From: Sphingomonas sp. Leaf412
GTDB taxonomy: Bacteria; Pseudomonadota; Alphaproteobacteria; Sphingomonadales; Sphingomonadaceae
NCBI RefSeq assembly: GCF_001425405.1
Contig: NZ_LMQP01000001.1
Span: 518,619-582,618 of the forward strand
Direction of reading: 5' to 3'
DNA: 64,000 nt
Positions 7,895 to 14,784 of the stretch are shown here, in pieces. The position numbers and the translations under genes were made by a program. The stretch's first letter is position 1. Each line of letters opens with the position of its first letter. The notes below the pieces were generated by a model, which saw only the letters and a program-made list of their open reading frames with translations, ran no database searches and was not told the DNA's origin.

Positions 7895-8524
7895 ATGCTT
7901 TCGTTCAACGCCTTCAATCCGACCACGCTCATCGCCACCGCGGCGCTCGGCCCCGCAGGCGGGATCGCGGCGCAACTGGCATCGCAGGTCTTCTCCAAGG
8001 TCGGCCAGCAGATGATCCAGCAGATGGGTCAGAACCTGGGCCTGCCGCAGTCGGCGATCGACGTGGCGCAGGCTTCGTTCGCAGGGTCGCACGGTGATAT
8101 CCAGGGGCTCGCCGGCAACCTGACGCAGGGCGTCGAGGGTGCGATCGAGGAGGCTGGCTTGGCCTCGGGCGCCTCGCCTCACGACATCGCGGACCAGCAG
8201 CGGGCAACGCAGGACTTCATCCGCGACACCTTGGATCGGATGGGTCAAAGTGACGAATTCAAGGATGCAAAGGCAAGCCGTGGGAAATCCGGTTCGGCGG
8301 GCGGCCAAGGCTGGCTGATGGCAATGGCCAAGGTTCTTGGTTCGCAGCTCGATCAGCTTGGCGACCAGATGACGAGCATGTCCAAGCGCATCACGAAGGA
8401 TACACCGGGTCTGACAGCCGAATTCGGCGTGGTGTCGCAGCAATTCAACATGCTTATGAACGCGACCAGCACCGCCATCAAGACGGTCGGTGAAGCAATG
8501 GGCCGCATGGCGTCGAAGCAGTAA
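7895..8524 (+). CDS. Needle/filament-like protein with SctF-like C-terminal domain
   Basis: A 209-residue protein with no Cys and no Sec signal, rich in Gln, Gly, Ala, Met and Ser. The ATG at 7895 is fixed by AGGAGG at 7882-7887. The N-terminal 60 residues are amphipathic helices (AAQLASQVFSKVGQQMIQQM). The C-terminal 70 residues align with the injectisome needle candidate at 21196-21507. Both begin W-x-x-A-x-A, share a G-x-x-LD then MS-x-x-I core, and end I-x-x-VG-x-A-x-x-MA-x-K. This suggests an exported filament, tip or second needle-type subunit of the nearby injectisome. Codon use and base composition are visibly less G+C-rich than in the flanks. Function inferred from similarity and context. 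Confidence 0.6.
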   Translation: MLSFNAFNPTTLIATAALGPAGGIAAQLASQVFSKVGQQMIQQMGQNLGLPQSAIDVAQASFAGSHGDIQGLAGNLTQGVEGAIEEAGLASGASPHDIADQQRATQDFIRDTLDRMGQSDEFKDAKASRGKSGSAGGQGWLMAMAKVLGSQLDQLGDQMTSMSKRITKDTPGLTAEFGVVSQQFNMLMNATSTAIKTVGEAMGRMASKQ

Positions 8525-8614
8525 AACCGGTCAGCGGGTGTTCACCCCCTAACGCTAATATACGTGGGTCGGATCGGAAACGGTCCGACCCTTCCAACGT
8601 TATGGCACCATAAA

Positions 8615-8621
8615 TTAGTCG
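8615..8621. promoter_or_regulatory. TTAGTCG half-site upstream of the 8636 gene
   Basis: TTAGTCG here resembles the CTAGTCG arm of the inverted repeat at 7780-7786 and lies directly upstream of the ribosome-binding sequence AAGGAA of the small exported-protein gene at 8636. A shared operator for the accessory genes is possible, but the evidence is one short match. Confidence 0.2.
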
Positions 8622-8635
8622 AAAGGAACCTTCCG

Positions 8636-8944
8636 ATGCTGAAAGTTCTGATGACCATCGCTGTTGTCGCTGTAACTCCGTTGCCTGCCGCAGCCCAGGA
8701 CGGCGGCGGCGCCATCGACCTCGGCCAGCTGGCACGCACGCAGACGCAGGCCTCCATGATGCAGGGCCATGCCGAACGCGACGGTGCACGGCAAGCGGTG
8801 CGCGGTCCGAACGGAGTGGCGCTTGGTTCTCGAGCACGCGCCTATTGCGAGGACTATCCCAATGTCCGCAACCGTTTGGGCGCACGCGATCCGCGCGCGA
8901 TGCGGCTTGCCGCCGCTTGTCGACAGGCAGGCTATCGATACTGA
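8636..8944 (+). CDS. Small exported protein, array family member 2
   Basis: A 102-residue protein whose ATG at 8636 follows AAGGAA by 7 nt. Residues 1-21 are a Sec signal peptide ending PAAAQD. The mature N-terminus GGGAIDLGQLARTQTQAS is nearly the same as the member at 9811 (GGAVDLGALSRTQVQSA). The C-terminus has AYCEDYPNVRNRLGARD and then RLAAACRQAGYRY, the family signature with two Cys about 26 residues apart, likely a disulfide. Function unknown. Four members run head to tail here, with short spacers that allow co-transcription. Confidence 0.65.
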   Translation: MLKVLMTIAVVAVTPLPAAAQDGGGAIDLGQLARTQTQASMMQGHAERDGARQAVRGPNGVALGSRARAYCEDYPNVRNRLGARDPRAMRLAAACRQAGYRY

Positions 8945-8980
8945 TCCGGGCAGCTCTGCCCGATGACGGGAGACGCTTCG

Positions 8981-9292
8981 ATGCGCATGCTGATATCGCT
9001 CGTCCTCGTCGTCACTGGCGCAACTCAGGCCGGCGCACAGGATTACGACCCGTCGATGGCGGCGTACGACAGCATGAGCCAGCAGCAGTTCCGTACCCAG
9101 CAGTCGCAGATCGAAGCGATGGCGCTGCGCAAGGTCATCGATCGCAACAATGGGCGCAGGATCGCACGAACCGGCGCCACACGGCAGCAGGTGGCCGCGT
9201 GCAATGGCAAAGCCCGGCTCAGGGCGGAATATTGCGCCGATAATCCGAAGGTGCGCCGGCTTTACGGCCTATGCCGGTCGATCGGCCGTTGA
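8981..9292 (+). CDS. Small exported protein, array family member 3
   Basis: A 103-residue protein. The ATG at 8981 is preferred over 8963 because CGGGAG at 8967 is 7-8 nt upstream and the signal peptide MRMLISLVLVVTGATQAGAQ then begins cleanly. The mature region has a Gln/Met-rich stretch (SMSQQQFRTQQSQIEAM) and ends AEYCADNPKVRRLYGLCRSIGR, most like member 1 on the other strand. Three Cys remain after processing. The gene follows member 2 by 36 nt. Function unknown. Confidence 0.65.
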   Translation: MRMLISLVLVVTGATQAGAQDYDPSMAAYDSMSQQQFRTQQSQIEAMALRKVIDRNNGRRIARTGATRQQVAACNGKARLRAEYCADNPKVRRLYGLCRSIGR

Positions 9293-9406
9293 TGAGCGCA
9301 CCCTGTGCGGCATCGAAGGCAGGCGTTGGGCAATCGGGAGCCGACAACCGTGCGGTCCGACCTTCGTTCTGACTGAGAATATACCGAAATTGAAGGGATG
9401 CGTTTG

Positions 9407-9712
9407 ATGACGGTCACGACCAAGATGGCGACCCTGATCGTATCGCTCTTCGCCATTCCGGTTTGTGCGCAGGATATGCCCGGCGCGATGAGCGTCACGG
9501 ACATGGGCCGCACGATGGTGCTGACCGGACAAAATCAGGGCTACATCGATCGTGCCCGCGGGAAATCCCCGAGTGAGTCACGCGAAGTCCTGTCGCCGCG
9601 CTCGCGCGCCTATTGCGAGGCGTTCCCTTCGTATCGCAGCCGCTACGGCGCGAAAGATGCGCGTGTCACCCGTCTTGCCGCGGCATGCCGGCGGGCCGGT
9701 TACCGATACTGA
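9407..9712 (+). CDS. Small exported protein, array family member 4
   Basis: A protein of about 101 residues with signal peptide MTVTTKMATLIVSLFAIPVCAQ. ATG 9407 is chosen over the in-frame ATG 9398 because the GAAGGG sequence at 9392-9397 is too close to 9398. The mature part has MSVTDMGRTMVLTGQNQG and the family C-terminus RAYCEAFPSYRSRYGAKD then RLAAACRRAGYRY. Two conserved Cys remain in the mature protein. About 110 bases separate it from member 3, so it may have its own promoter. Function unknown. Confidence 0.65.
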   Translation: MTVTTKMATLIVSLFAIPVCAQDMPGAMSVTDMGRTMVLTGQNQGYIDRARGKSPSESREVLSPRSRAYCEAFPSYRSRYGAKDARVTRLAAACRRAGYRY

Positions 9713-9810
9713 TCGGCGTTCACGACCCATCACATTTCGCAACGTGTCGCAACGTTGCGGCCGGCCATCGCACCGATTCTGTCGAGAGCCGTCGCAACGC
9801 AGAGTGGCCC

Positions 9811-10197
9811 ATGAGTAGGTTCGTGACGACGATCGCCATTCTCACGGCCGGTTCGGCGCCCGCGATCGCGCAGGACATGGGCGGCGCCGTCGACCTGGGC
9901 GCGTTGTCGCGGACGCAGGTTCAGTCCGCCACCGCGCGCGGCTATGCCGAACGCGGCGGCGCAGCGTCGACGACGCGCGGCCCCAACGGCGTCGTCATCA
10001 GCGCCCACGCGCGCGCCTGTTGCGAGGATTATCCGAACGTGCGCAGCCGTCTGGGCAAGGGCGACGCACGGGTCGTGCGGCTGGTCGCCGCGTGTCGACA
10101 GGCGGGATACCGGTACTTTGCGCCCGTATCTGTCGGGCCCGTAGGCGGTCGATCGACGCGGCCCGTCGCCCCGTCCGCGGTTCAATCCGCGGGGTAG
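9811..10197 (+). CDS. Small exported protein, array family member 5
   Basis: A 128-residue protein with signal peptide MSRFVTTIAILTAGSAPAIAQ. The mature segment DMGGAVDLGALSRTQVQSAT matches member 2, and the C-terminal signature is CCEDYPNVRSRLGKGD then RLVAACRQAGYRY. A tail of about 26 residues (FAPVSVGPVGG onward) extends beyond the usual family end. The last 16 bases overlap the 3' end of the minus-strand luxR-type gene, so the tail may be a recent extension. An extra Cys (CC) is present. Function unknown. Confidence 0.6.
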   Translation: MSRFVTTIAILTAGSAPAIAQDMGGAVDLGALSRTQVQSATARGYAERGGAASTTRGPNGVVISAHARACCEDYPNVRSRLGKGDARVVRLVAACRQAGYRYFAPVSVGPVGGRSTRPVAPSAVQSAG

Positions 10198-10526
10198 AAC
10201 AGCAGCCCCGCCAGCGCGGCGAGTTCGCGCATGCCGTCCAGTTCCAGCTTGCGCGCCACGTTCGACAGATGGACGCGCACGGTGTTGTCCGAAATCAGCA
10301 GCAGCGTCGCGATGTCCGCGTTCGACCGGCCCCAGCCCAGGAAGCGGATGCATGTCAGCTCCATCGGCGTCAGGCGCAGCAATGCCGCGCGATGCCGCGT
10401 CGGCACGCGCGCCGCCTCCACCATATGTTCGCCCAGCGCCACGGGCGCAGGCCCGCCCGGAAGCGCGTCGGCGCGGCGCAGCAGGTCCGCGATCGCGGCC
10501 AGCCGGTCGTCCTCCACGTCGGTCAC
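10182..10526 (-). CDS. LuxR-type HTH transcriptional regulator, last gene of the sctU-T operon
   Basis: A 114-residue protein. From about residue 50 it carries a LuxR/GerE helix-turn-helix: LTPMELTCIRFLGWGRSNADIA, then ISDNTVRVHLSNVARKLEL. The short N-terminus lacks a receiver or autoinducer domain. The GTG at 10526 overlaps the sctT stop as GTGA, so it is co-translated with the injectisome export genes and may feed back on them. No DNA target is assigned. A longer frame upstream exists only because sctT overlaps it. Stand-alone HTH proteins of this kind occur as secretion-system regulators; that role here is inferred. Confidence 0.7.
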   Translation of the reverse strand: MTDVEDDRLAAIADLLRRADALPGGPAPVALGEHMVEAARVPTRHRAALLRLTPMELTCIRFLGWGRSNADIATLLLISDNTVRVHLSNVARKLELDGMRELAALAGLLFYPAD

Positions 10527-11299
10527 GTCGCCAGCCCGGTCAGGATCGCGCGGATCACCCCCGGCCGCGCCGCCATGTCGCGCAGGATCGCGGTGACGTA
10601 GCTGCCCAGCAGGAGCAGCAGGACGAACGTCGCCGCGAACGCCTTCAGCGACATCGACAGGGTGAAGACGTTCAGTTGCTGCGCAAACCGGTTCATCAGG
10701 CCCAGCCCCGCGTCGATCAGGAACAGCACGGTCAGCACCGGCGCGGCGAACAGCGTCGCCAATACCATCAACCGCCCGAACTCGCCCTCGAACAGCGCGA
10801 GGCTGCCGCCCGTCAGCACCGGCATCGGCGCTGCGATCGGCCAGATGGCGTAGCTTTCCATCATCACGCGCAGCAACAGCGACAATCCCCCGCCCGCGAT
10901 GAACACCACGCTGGCCAGCCGCCCCAGGAACGCGCCGTTCAGCGACGTCTGGTGCCCCGACAGCGGATCGACGACCTGCGCCAGCGTCGCGCCGACCTTC
11001 GTGTCGATGATGTTCCCCGCCGCTTCCAGCGCCCACAGGACGGAGCCGAAGAAGAACCCGATGACGAGGCCGACGAACACCTCCTTCAACATGATCGTCG
11101 CCCATTGCGCCGGGCCGAGGAGCGACGGGTCGAGCGGCGGCTGGAGCGCGAGGCTGACGAGGCCGAGCGAGACGAAGATGGAATTGCGCACCAGCGCGGG
11201 CACGGTCTCGGTCGAGAACATCGGCAGCAGCAGGAACGTCGCCGCGACCCGTGCGGTCGCGACGCCCAGCAGCAGGATCTGGTCCGCCCAGCCGCCCAC
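10523..11299 (-). CDS. sctT: Type III secretion export apparatus protein SctT
   Basis: A 258-residue integral membrane protein of the FliR/SctT family, part of the SctRST export gate. Several hydrophobic segments are visible (ILLLGVATARVAATFLLLPMF, the VFVGLVIGFFFG region, LATLFAAPVLTVLFLIDAGLG, AATFVLLLLLGSYV). The conserved MNRFAQQLNVFTLSMSLKA near the C-terminus is diagnostic of the family. It follows sctS with a 1-nt gap and is translationally coupled to the downstream luxR-type gene. Assignment to the injectisome rather than the flagellar branch rests on the surrounding sctC, sctD, sctF, sctI and sctJ genes. Confidence 0.88.
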   Translation of the reverse strand: MGGWADQILLLGVATARVAATFLLLPMFSTETVPALVRNSIFVSLGLVSLALQPPLDPSLLGPAQWATIMLKEVFVGLVIGFFFGSVLWALEAAGNIIDTKVGATLAQVVDPLSGHQTSLNGAFLGRLASVVFIAGGGLSLLLRVMMESYAIWPIAAPMPVLTGGSLALFEGEFGRLMVLATLFAAPVLTVLFLIDAGLGLMNRFAQQLNVFTLSMSLKAFAATFVLLLLLGSYVTAILRDMAARPGVIRAILTGLAT

Positions 11300-11300
11300 C

Positions 11301-11570
11301 CTATTTGCGGATCATCGCGGGGAATTCGGTGAAGATGCGATCGCTGAACCGGTACAGCGACCCGCCCAGCAGCGCGGCCGTCAGGAACAGGGTCAGCACG
11401 ATCGCGAAGAACTTCACCGTATATTGCAGCGTCTGCTCCTGCACCTGCGTCGCGGCCTGGATCACCGCCACGATCAGGCCCGCGACCGCCGCGACGATGA
11501 TCGGCGGCGCGGACAGGACGAGCACCAGCCACAGCGCATCGTTGGTCAGGCTGAGGAAGTCGCCGTTCAT
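11301..11570 (-). CDS. sctS: Type III secretion export apparatus protein SctS
   Basis: An 89-residue protein with two membrane helices, the normal FliQ/SctS size and topology. Helix 1 is LWLVLVLSAPPIIVAAVAGLIVAVIQAATQ, joined by the conserved loop VQEQTLQYTVKF to helix 2, FFAIVLTLFLTAALLGGSLYRF. It is a component of the SctRST export gate in the inner membrane. Its ATG overlaps the sctR stop (ATGA), and sctT starts 1 nt after its stop. Confidence 0.9.
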   Translation of the reverse strand: MNGDFLSLTNDALWLVLVLSAPPIIVAAVAGLIVAVIQAATQVQEQTLQYTVKFFAIVLTLFLTAALLGGSLYRFSDRIFTEFPAMIRK

Positions 11571-12274
11571 ACGTAACTCAGCACCAGCCCGTGCGCGAGC
11601 TTCACCCAGCCGTCGACCAGGACGAACAGCAGCAGCTTGAATGGAAGGGAGATCGTCGTCGGCGACAGCATCATCATCCCCATCGCCAGCAGGATGTTCG
11701 AGATGACGAGGTCGATGACCAGGAACGGCAGGAAGATCAGGAAGCCGACCTGGAACGCCAGGCTCAGCTCGCGCACGACGAAGGCGGGGATGACGACGAT
11801 GAAGTCGCGCTCCGTCATCTCCGCCGCGCGATTGGGATCGCCGACGCGCTGCGCGGTCTTCAGGAAGAAGCCGCGCTCCGTCGGGGAACTGTGCTTCAGC
11901 AGGAATCCGCGCAACGGCTCCTTCCCCGCATCGACCGCGTTCAGCATGGTGTTGGTGGACGACAGGACGCCGGGGCCGCCGGGCGCGCCGCCGGGCATCG
12001 GCATCGACTGCTCGATCCCCGCGGTCGGCCCCTGCGCGATCGCGGCCTGCATCTGCTGCCCGACGGGATACATGACGTACAGCGTCAGGATCAGCGACAG
12101 GCCGTTCAGGACGATGTTGGGCGGCACCTGCTGCAACCCCAGCGCATTGCGCAACAGGCTGAGCACCACCACGATCTTCGTGAAGCTGGTCACCATCACC
12201 GCGAAGAACGGCGCGATGGCGAGCGCGATGACGACGACGAGCGCGGAGCCCGGCGTGAAGGTCGACAGGTCCAT
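11567..12274 (-). CDS. sctR: Type III secretion export apparatus protein SctR
   Basis: A 235-residue FliP/SctR-family protein. Hallmarks are FTKIVVVLSLLRNALGLQQVPPN near the N-terminus, and FIVVIPAFVVRELSLAFQVG then FLIFLPFLVIDLVISNILLAMGMMMLSPTTISLPFKLLLFVLVDGW in the C-terminal half. No Sec signal peptide of the FliP type is present, in keeping with SctR. A Gly/Pro-rich loop (MPMPGGAPGGPG) lies in the central soluble region. The ATG at 12274 is 5 nt after the sctQ stop, and the stop overlaps sctS. Confidence 0.9.
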   Translation of the reverse strand: MDLSTFTPGSALVVVIALAIAPFFAVMVTSFTKIVVVLSLLRNALGLQQVPPNIVLNGLSLILTLYVMYPVGQQMQAAIAQGPTAGIEQSMPMPGGAPGGPGVLSSTNTMLNAVDAGKEPLRGFLLKHSSPTERGFFLKTAQRVGDPNRAAEMTERDFIVVIPAFVVRELSLAFQVGFLIFLPFLVIDLVISNILLAMGMMMLSPTTISLPFKLLLFVLVDGWVKLAHGLVLSYV

Positions 12275-12279
12275 GGATA

Positions 12280-13308
12280 TCAGTCCCCCGCGCCTGCGCT
12301 CGTCCCGATCCGGTCGAACAGGACGCCGAACCCCTCGCCCACCGCGACCAGCTCGCCGCCGCCGATCGGGGTATCGCCCGCGATCACCCGGACGCGCAGC
12401 GTGCCTCCCGTCTGCGGCACCGGCAGGACGCTGCCCGCGGCCAGCCCCGCGATGTCGCGTGCCGACAACAGGCCGCCGTCGATCTCGATCCGGGTCGGCA
12501 TCGTCATCGCCTCCCAATCCTTCGGTGCATCCGCGGCGGGCACGGGGTCCGCGTCGTGCGGCGACGGGCCGGGCGGCGGCACGAGGTCTTCCTGCAACGT
12601 CATGCTTCCCTTCGATGGTTCGATCCGGCCGACGAACGGCATGTCGCGGCCGGAGATGGTGATACGCGCCGACAACGGCCCGATGCCGAGCAGCAGCAGG
12701 TCGCCGTGCCCGATCGTGGCGATGCGCGCGGCGGAAAGGGCGGGCGCGGGAAACGCCGCGGTCCAGCGCGTGCGCAATGTGGACAGCAGCGCGGGCGGGG
12801 CGGGCGGGAGCGGCGATTCGGCGACGTCGCCGTCGGCGGGCAACGCGACCAGCAGGCGGTGGCGGATCGTGTGGCGCGAACAGGCCGCGTCCAGCCGCAG
12901 CTGGATGAAGTCGCCCGGGACCGCGGTGACCAGCGTCGCGGGGCGCAGGTCGTCGCCCACCGCGCTTTCCAGCGCGGCGAGCAGCGGCTCGATCGACGGC
13001 AGCAGGCGGGCCGCGAGCGCGGGATCGGGCACGCCGTCCCCGCCCGACAGCCGCATCAGCTCACCGTCGACCAGCAACGGCGCGACGAACACCTGCCGCC
13101 GCCCCGCCGCGAACCCGATCCACGCACCCGCCGCGCGCTGATCGCGGGCGAAGGCGACGCGCGCGGTCAGCGACAGGTCGCCCGCGCGACGCGCGTTCAG
13201 CGCGGCGATCAGCTGCGTCTGTCGATCGGCCCGTCCGGCGTCCAGCGCGCGCAACCGGTCGCGCAGCGGCATGGGGCGTTCGCGGTGCGGCGACGACGGC
13301 GGCGGCAT
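12280..13308 (-). CDS. sctQ: Type III secretion C-ring/sorting-platform protein SctQ
   Basis: A 342-residue protein. The C-terminal about 75 residues form a SpoA (FliN/SctQ) domain: MTMPTRIEIDGGLLSARDIAGL, SVLPVPQ, LRVRVIAGDTPIGGGELVAVGEGFGVLFDRI. A second, weaker SpoA-like segment precedes it (GHGDLLLLGIGPLSARI). SctQ forms the cytoplasmic sorting platform with SctK and SctL below the export gate. Its ATG overlaps the stop of the fliO-like gene by one base (TGATG). Its place directly before sctR matches the usual sctQRST order. Confidence 0.82.
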   Translation of the reverse strand: MPPPSSPHRERPMPLRDRLRALDAGRADRQTQLIAALNARRAGDLSLTARVAFARDQRAAGAWIGFAAGRRQVFVAPLLVDGELMRLSGGDGVPDPALAARLLPSIEPLLAALESAVGDDLRPATLVTAVPGDFIQLRLDAACSRHTIRHRLLVALPADGDVAESPLPPAPPALLSTLRTRWTAAFPAPALSAARIATIGHGDLLLLGIGPLSARITISGRDMPFVGRIEPSKGSMTLQEDLVPPPGPSPHDADPVPAADAPKDWEAMTMPTRIEIDGGLLSARDIAGLAAGSVLPVPQTGGTLRVRVIAGDTPIGGGELVAVGEGFGVLFDRIGTSAGAGD

Positions 13309-13631
13309 CAGGATCGCGGCTCCGCGGCCACGGGCGCACCCGCGTCGCGTGCGTCGCCCCAGTTGCGCAGCAGCGTGACCGATCCGCCCGCCACGCCGAT
13401 CAGCATCAATTCGCCCTCCGCCTCGACCAGCATCAACCGCTCGCGCTGCCCCACCGCCAGCGCGCGGACGAAGCGCAGCTGGCGATCGGGCGCGCCCTCG
13501 CGCCCGCCCAGCCCGCGATCCTGCCACCGGCGCAGGAACCTCAGGCACACGTAGGCGAGCCCCAGCACGATCGCGAGTGCGATCACCATGCCGATGAGGC
13601 CCGTCACCGCGGTGCCGATCGTCGAATCCAT
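13308..13631 (-). CDS. FliO-like export-apparatus assembly protein
   Basis: A 107-residue protein with one N-terminal membrane helix (GLIGMVIALAIVLGLAYVCLRFL) followed by a small soluble domain. The part LRFVRALAVGQRERLMLVEAEG, then LMLIGVAGGSVTLL, matches the FliO pattern closely. FliO is a flagellar chaperone for FliP assembly and is not normally part of injectisome operons, so its position between sctU and sctQ is unusual. The ATG is 1 nt after the sctU stop and the gene overlaps sctQ by one base. It may assist SctR assembly here. Family call from motif pattern; function by analogy. Confidence 0.72.
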   Translation of the reverse strand: MDSTIGTAVTGLIGMVIALAIVLGLAYVCLRFLRRWQDRGLGGREGAPDRQLRFVRALAVGQRERLMLVEAEGELMLIGVAGGSVTLLRNWGDARDAGAPVAAEPRS

Positions 13632-13632
13632 G

Positions 13633-14784
13633 TCAGCTCGTCTCCAGTCGTCGGTCTGCGCCCAAATCGTGGTGCTGCGGCGCCTCGCCGCTGCGCACCT
13701 TCTTCGCCCACAGGATGATCTGCGCGATCGCCTCGAACATGTCGCGCGGCACGATGTCCTCGACCACCGCATCCTCGTACAGCTTGCGCGCGACGGCGAC
13801 GTGACGGACGATCGGCACGCCCGCCTCCTCCGCCGCCTCGCGCATCGCCTGCGCCAGCGGGCCTTCGCCCTTCGCCGCGACGACGGGAACGGGGGCGCCG
13901 TCCGGGTCGTAGTCGATCGCGATCGCGATATGCGTGGGGTTCACCACCAGAACGTTGGCGCCGCGCGCCGCGCCGACCGCGTTCTGGTTCGCCCATTCCT
14001 CGTGCAGCTGGCGGCGGTTGCCCTTTATCATCGGGTCGCCCTCGTTGTCCTTATGCTCCTGCCGGATGTCGCGCATGCTCATCCGCATCTTCTTCATGAA
14101 GCTGTGCTTCTGCCATGCGAGGTCGAGCACCGCGACGACGACGAACACCGCGAAGGTCCACAGCAACGCCTGCCGGACCAGCGCGCCGGTATAGCCCAGG
14201 ACGGAGGCGGCGGCGGCGCGGCCGTCGCTCTGCGCCGCGGGCTGGAGCAGCGGCCCGGTACGCTCGACGATCTCGCCCAGCGACCCTTTCAGGATCAGCC
14301 AGATGACGAAGACGATCAGCATCGCCTTGGCCAGCGTCTTCAGCAGCTCGACGACGTTGTCGAGGCTGAACATCTTCTTCAGCCCCTCGACCGGGTTCAG
14401 CTTTTCCAGGCTCGGCTTCATCTTCTCGGTCGTGAAGACCCCGCCGCCCTGGAGGAATTCGACCAGCGTGCCCGCCACCGCGGCAGGGATCAGCGCGACC
14501 GCGCAGATCGCGAGCAGCGCCCACAGCGCGTTCCAGCCCAGGCCGCTCGCGGCGACCGCGAACGATCCGCCGGCGGCGACCAGGTGAAAGCTTTCCTGGA
14601 ACAGCGCGGCGATCCGCGCGCCCGCGAACCCGGCGCCGAAGATGAAGACGACCAGCCACACGAACAGCGTGACTGTCGCGGTCACGTCCTTCGACTTCGC
14701 GACGTCGCCCTTGCGGCGGGCGTCCGCCAGCCGCTTGGGGGTCGGTTTCTCGGTCTTGTCGCCGCCGTCGTTCTTACCGGCCAC
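13633..14784 (-). CDS. sctU: Type III secretion substrate-switch protein SctU
   Basis: A 383-residue FlhB/SctU-family protein. The N-terminus DKTEKPTPKRLADARRKGDVAKSK is the family signature. Four hydrophobic segments span roughly residues 35-215. The cytoplasmic domain carries the autocleavage motif NPTH at residues 282-285, needed for the switch from early to later substrates. VPIVRHVAVARKLYEDA follows, as expected. The start is a GTG at 14784 with GGGAG upstream. It is the first gene of the minus-strand operon and is divergent from the lytic transglycosylase gene. The C-terminal tail (GEAPQHHDLGADRRLETS) is longer than the core fold. Confidence 0.9.
   Translation of the reverse strand: MAGKNDGGDKTEKPTPKRLADARRKGDVAKSKDVTATVTLFVWLVVFIFGAGFAGARIAALFQESFHLVAAGGSFAVAASGLGWNALWALLAICAVALIPAAVAGTLVEFLQGGGVFTTEKMKPSLEKLNPVEGLKKMFSLDNVVELLKTLAKAMLIVFVIWLILKGSLGEIVERTGPLLQPAAQSDGRAAAASVLGYTGALVRQALLWTFAVFVVVAVLDLAWQKHSFMKKMRMSMRDIRQEHKDNEGDPMIKGNRRQLHEEWANQNAVGAARGANVLVVNPTHIAIAIDYDPDGAPVPVVAAKGEGPLAQAMREAAEEAGVPIVRHVAVARKLYEDAVVEDIVPRDMFEAIAQIILWAKKVRSGEAPQHHDLGADRRLETS

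Noticed and set aside
10523..11105. A longer LuxR-type protein starting at 11105
   Set aside because: The upstream part of that frame lies inside sctT and has an Arg/Gly/Ala-rich out-of-frame composition. The coupled GTG at 10526 is a better start.
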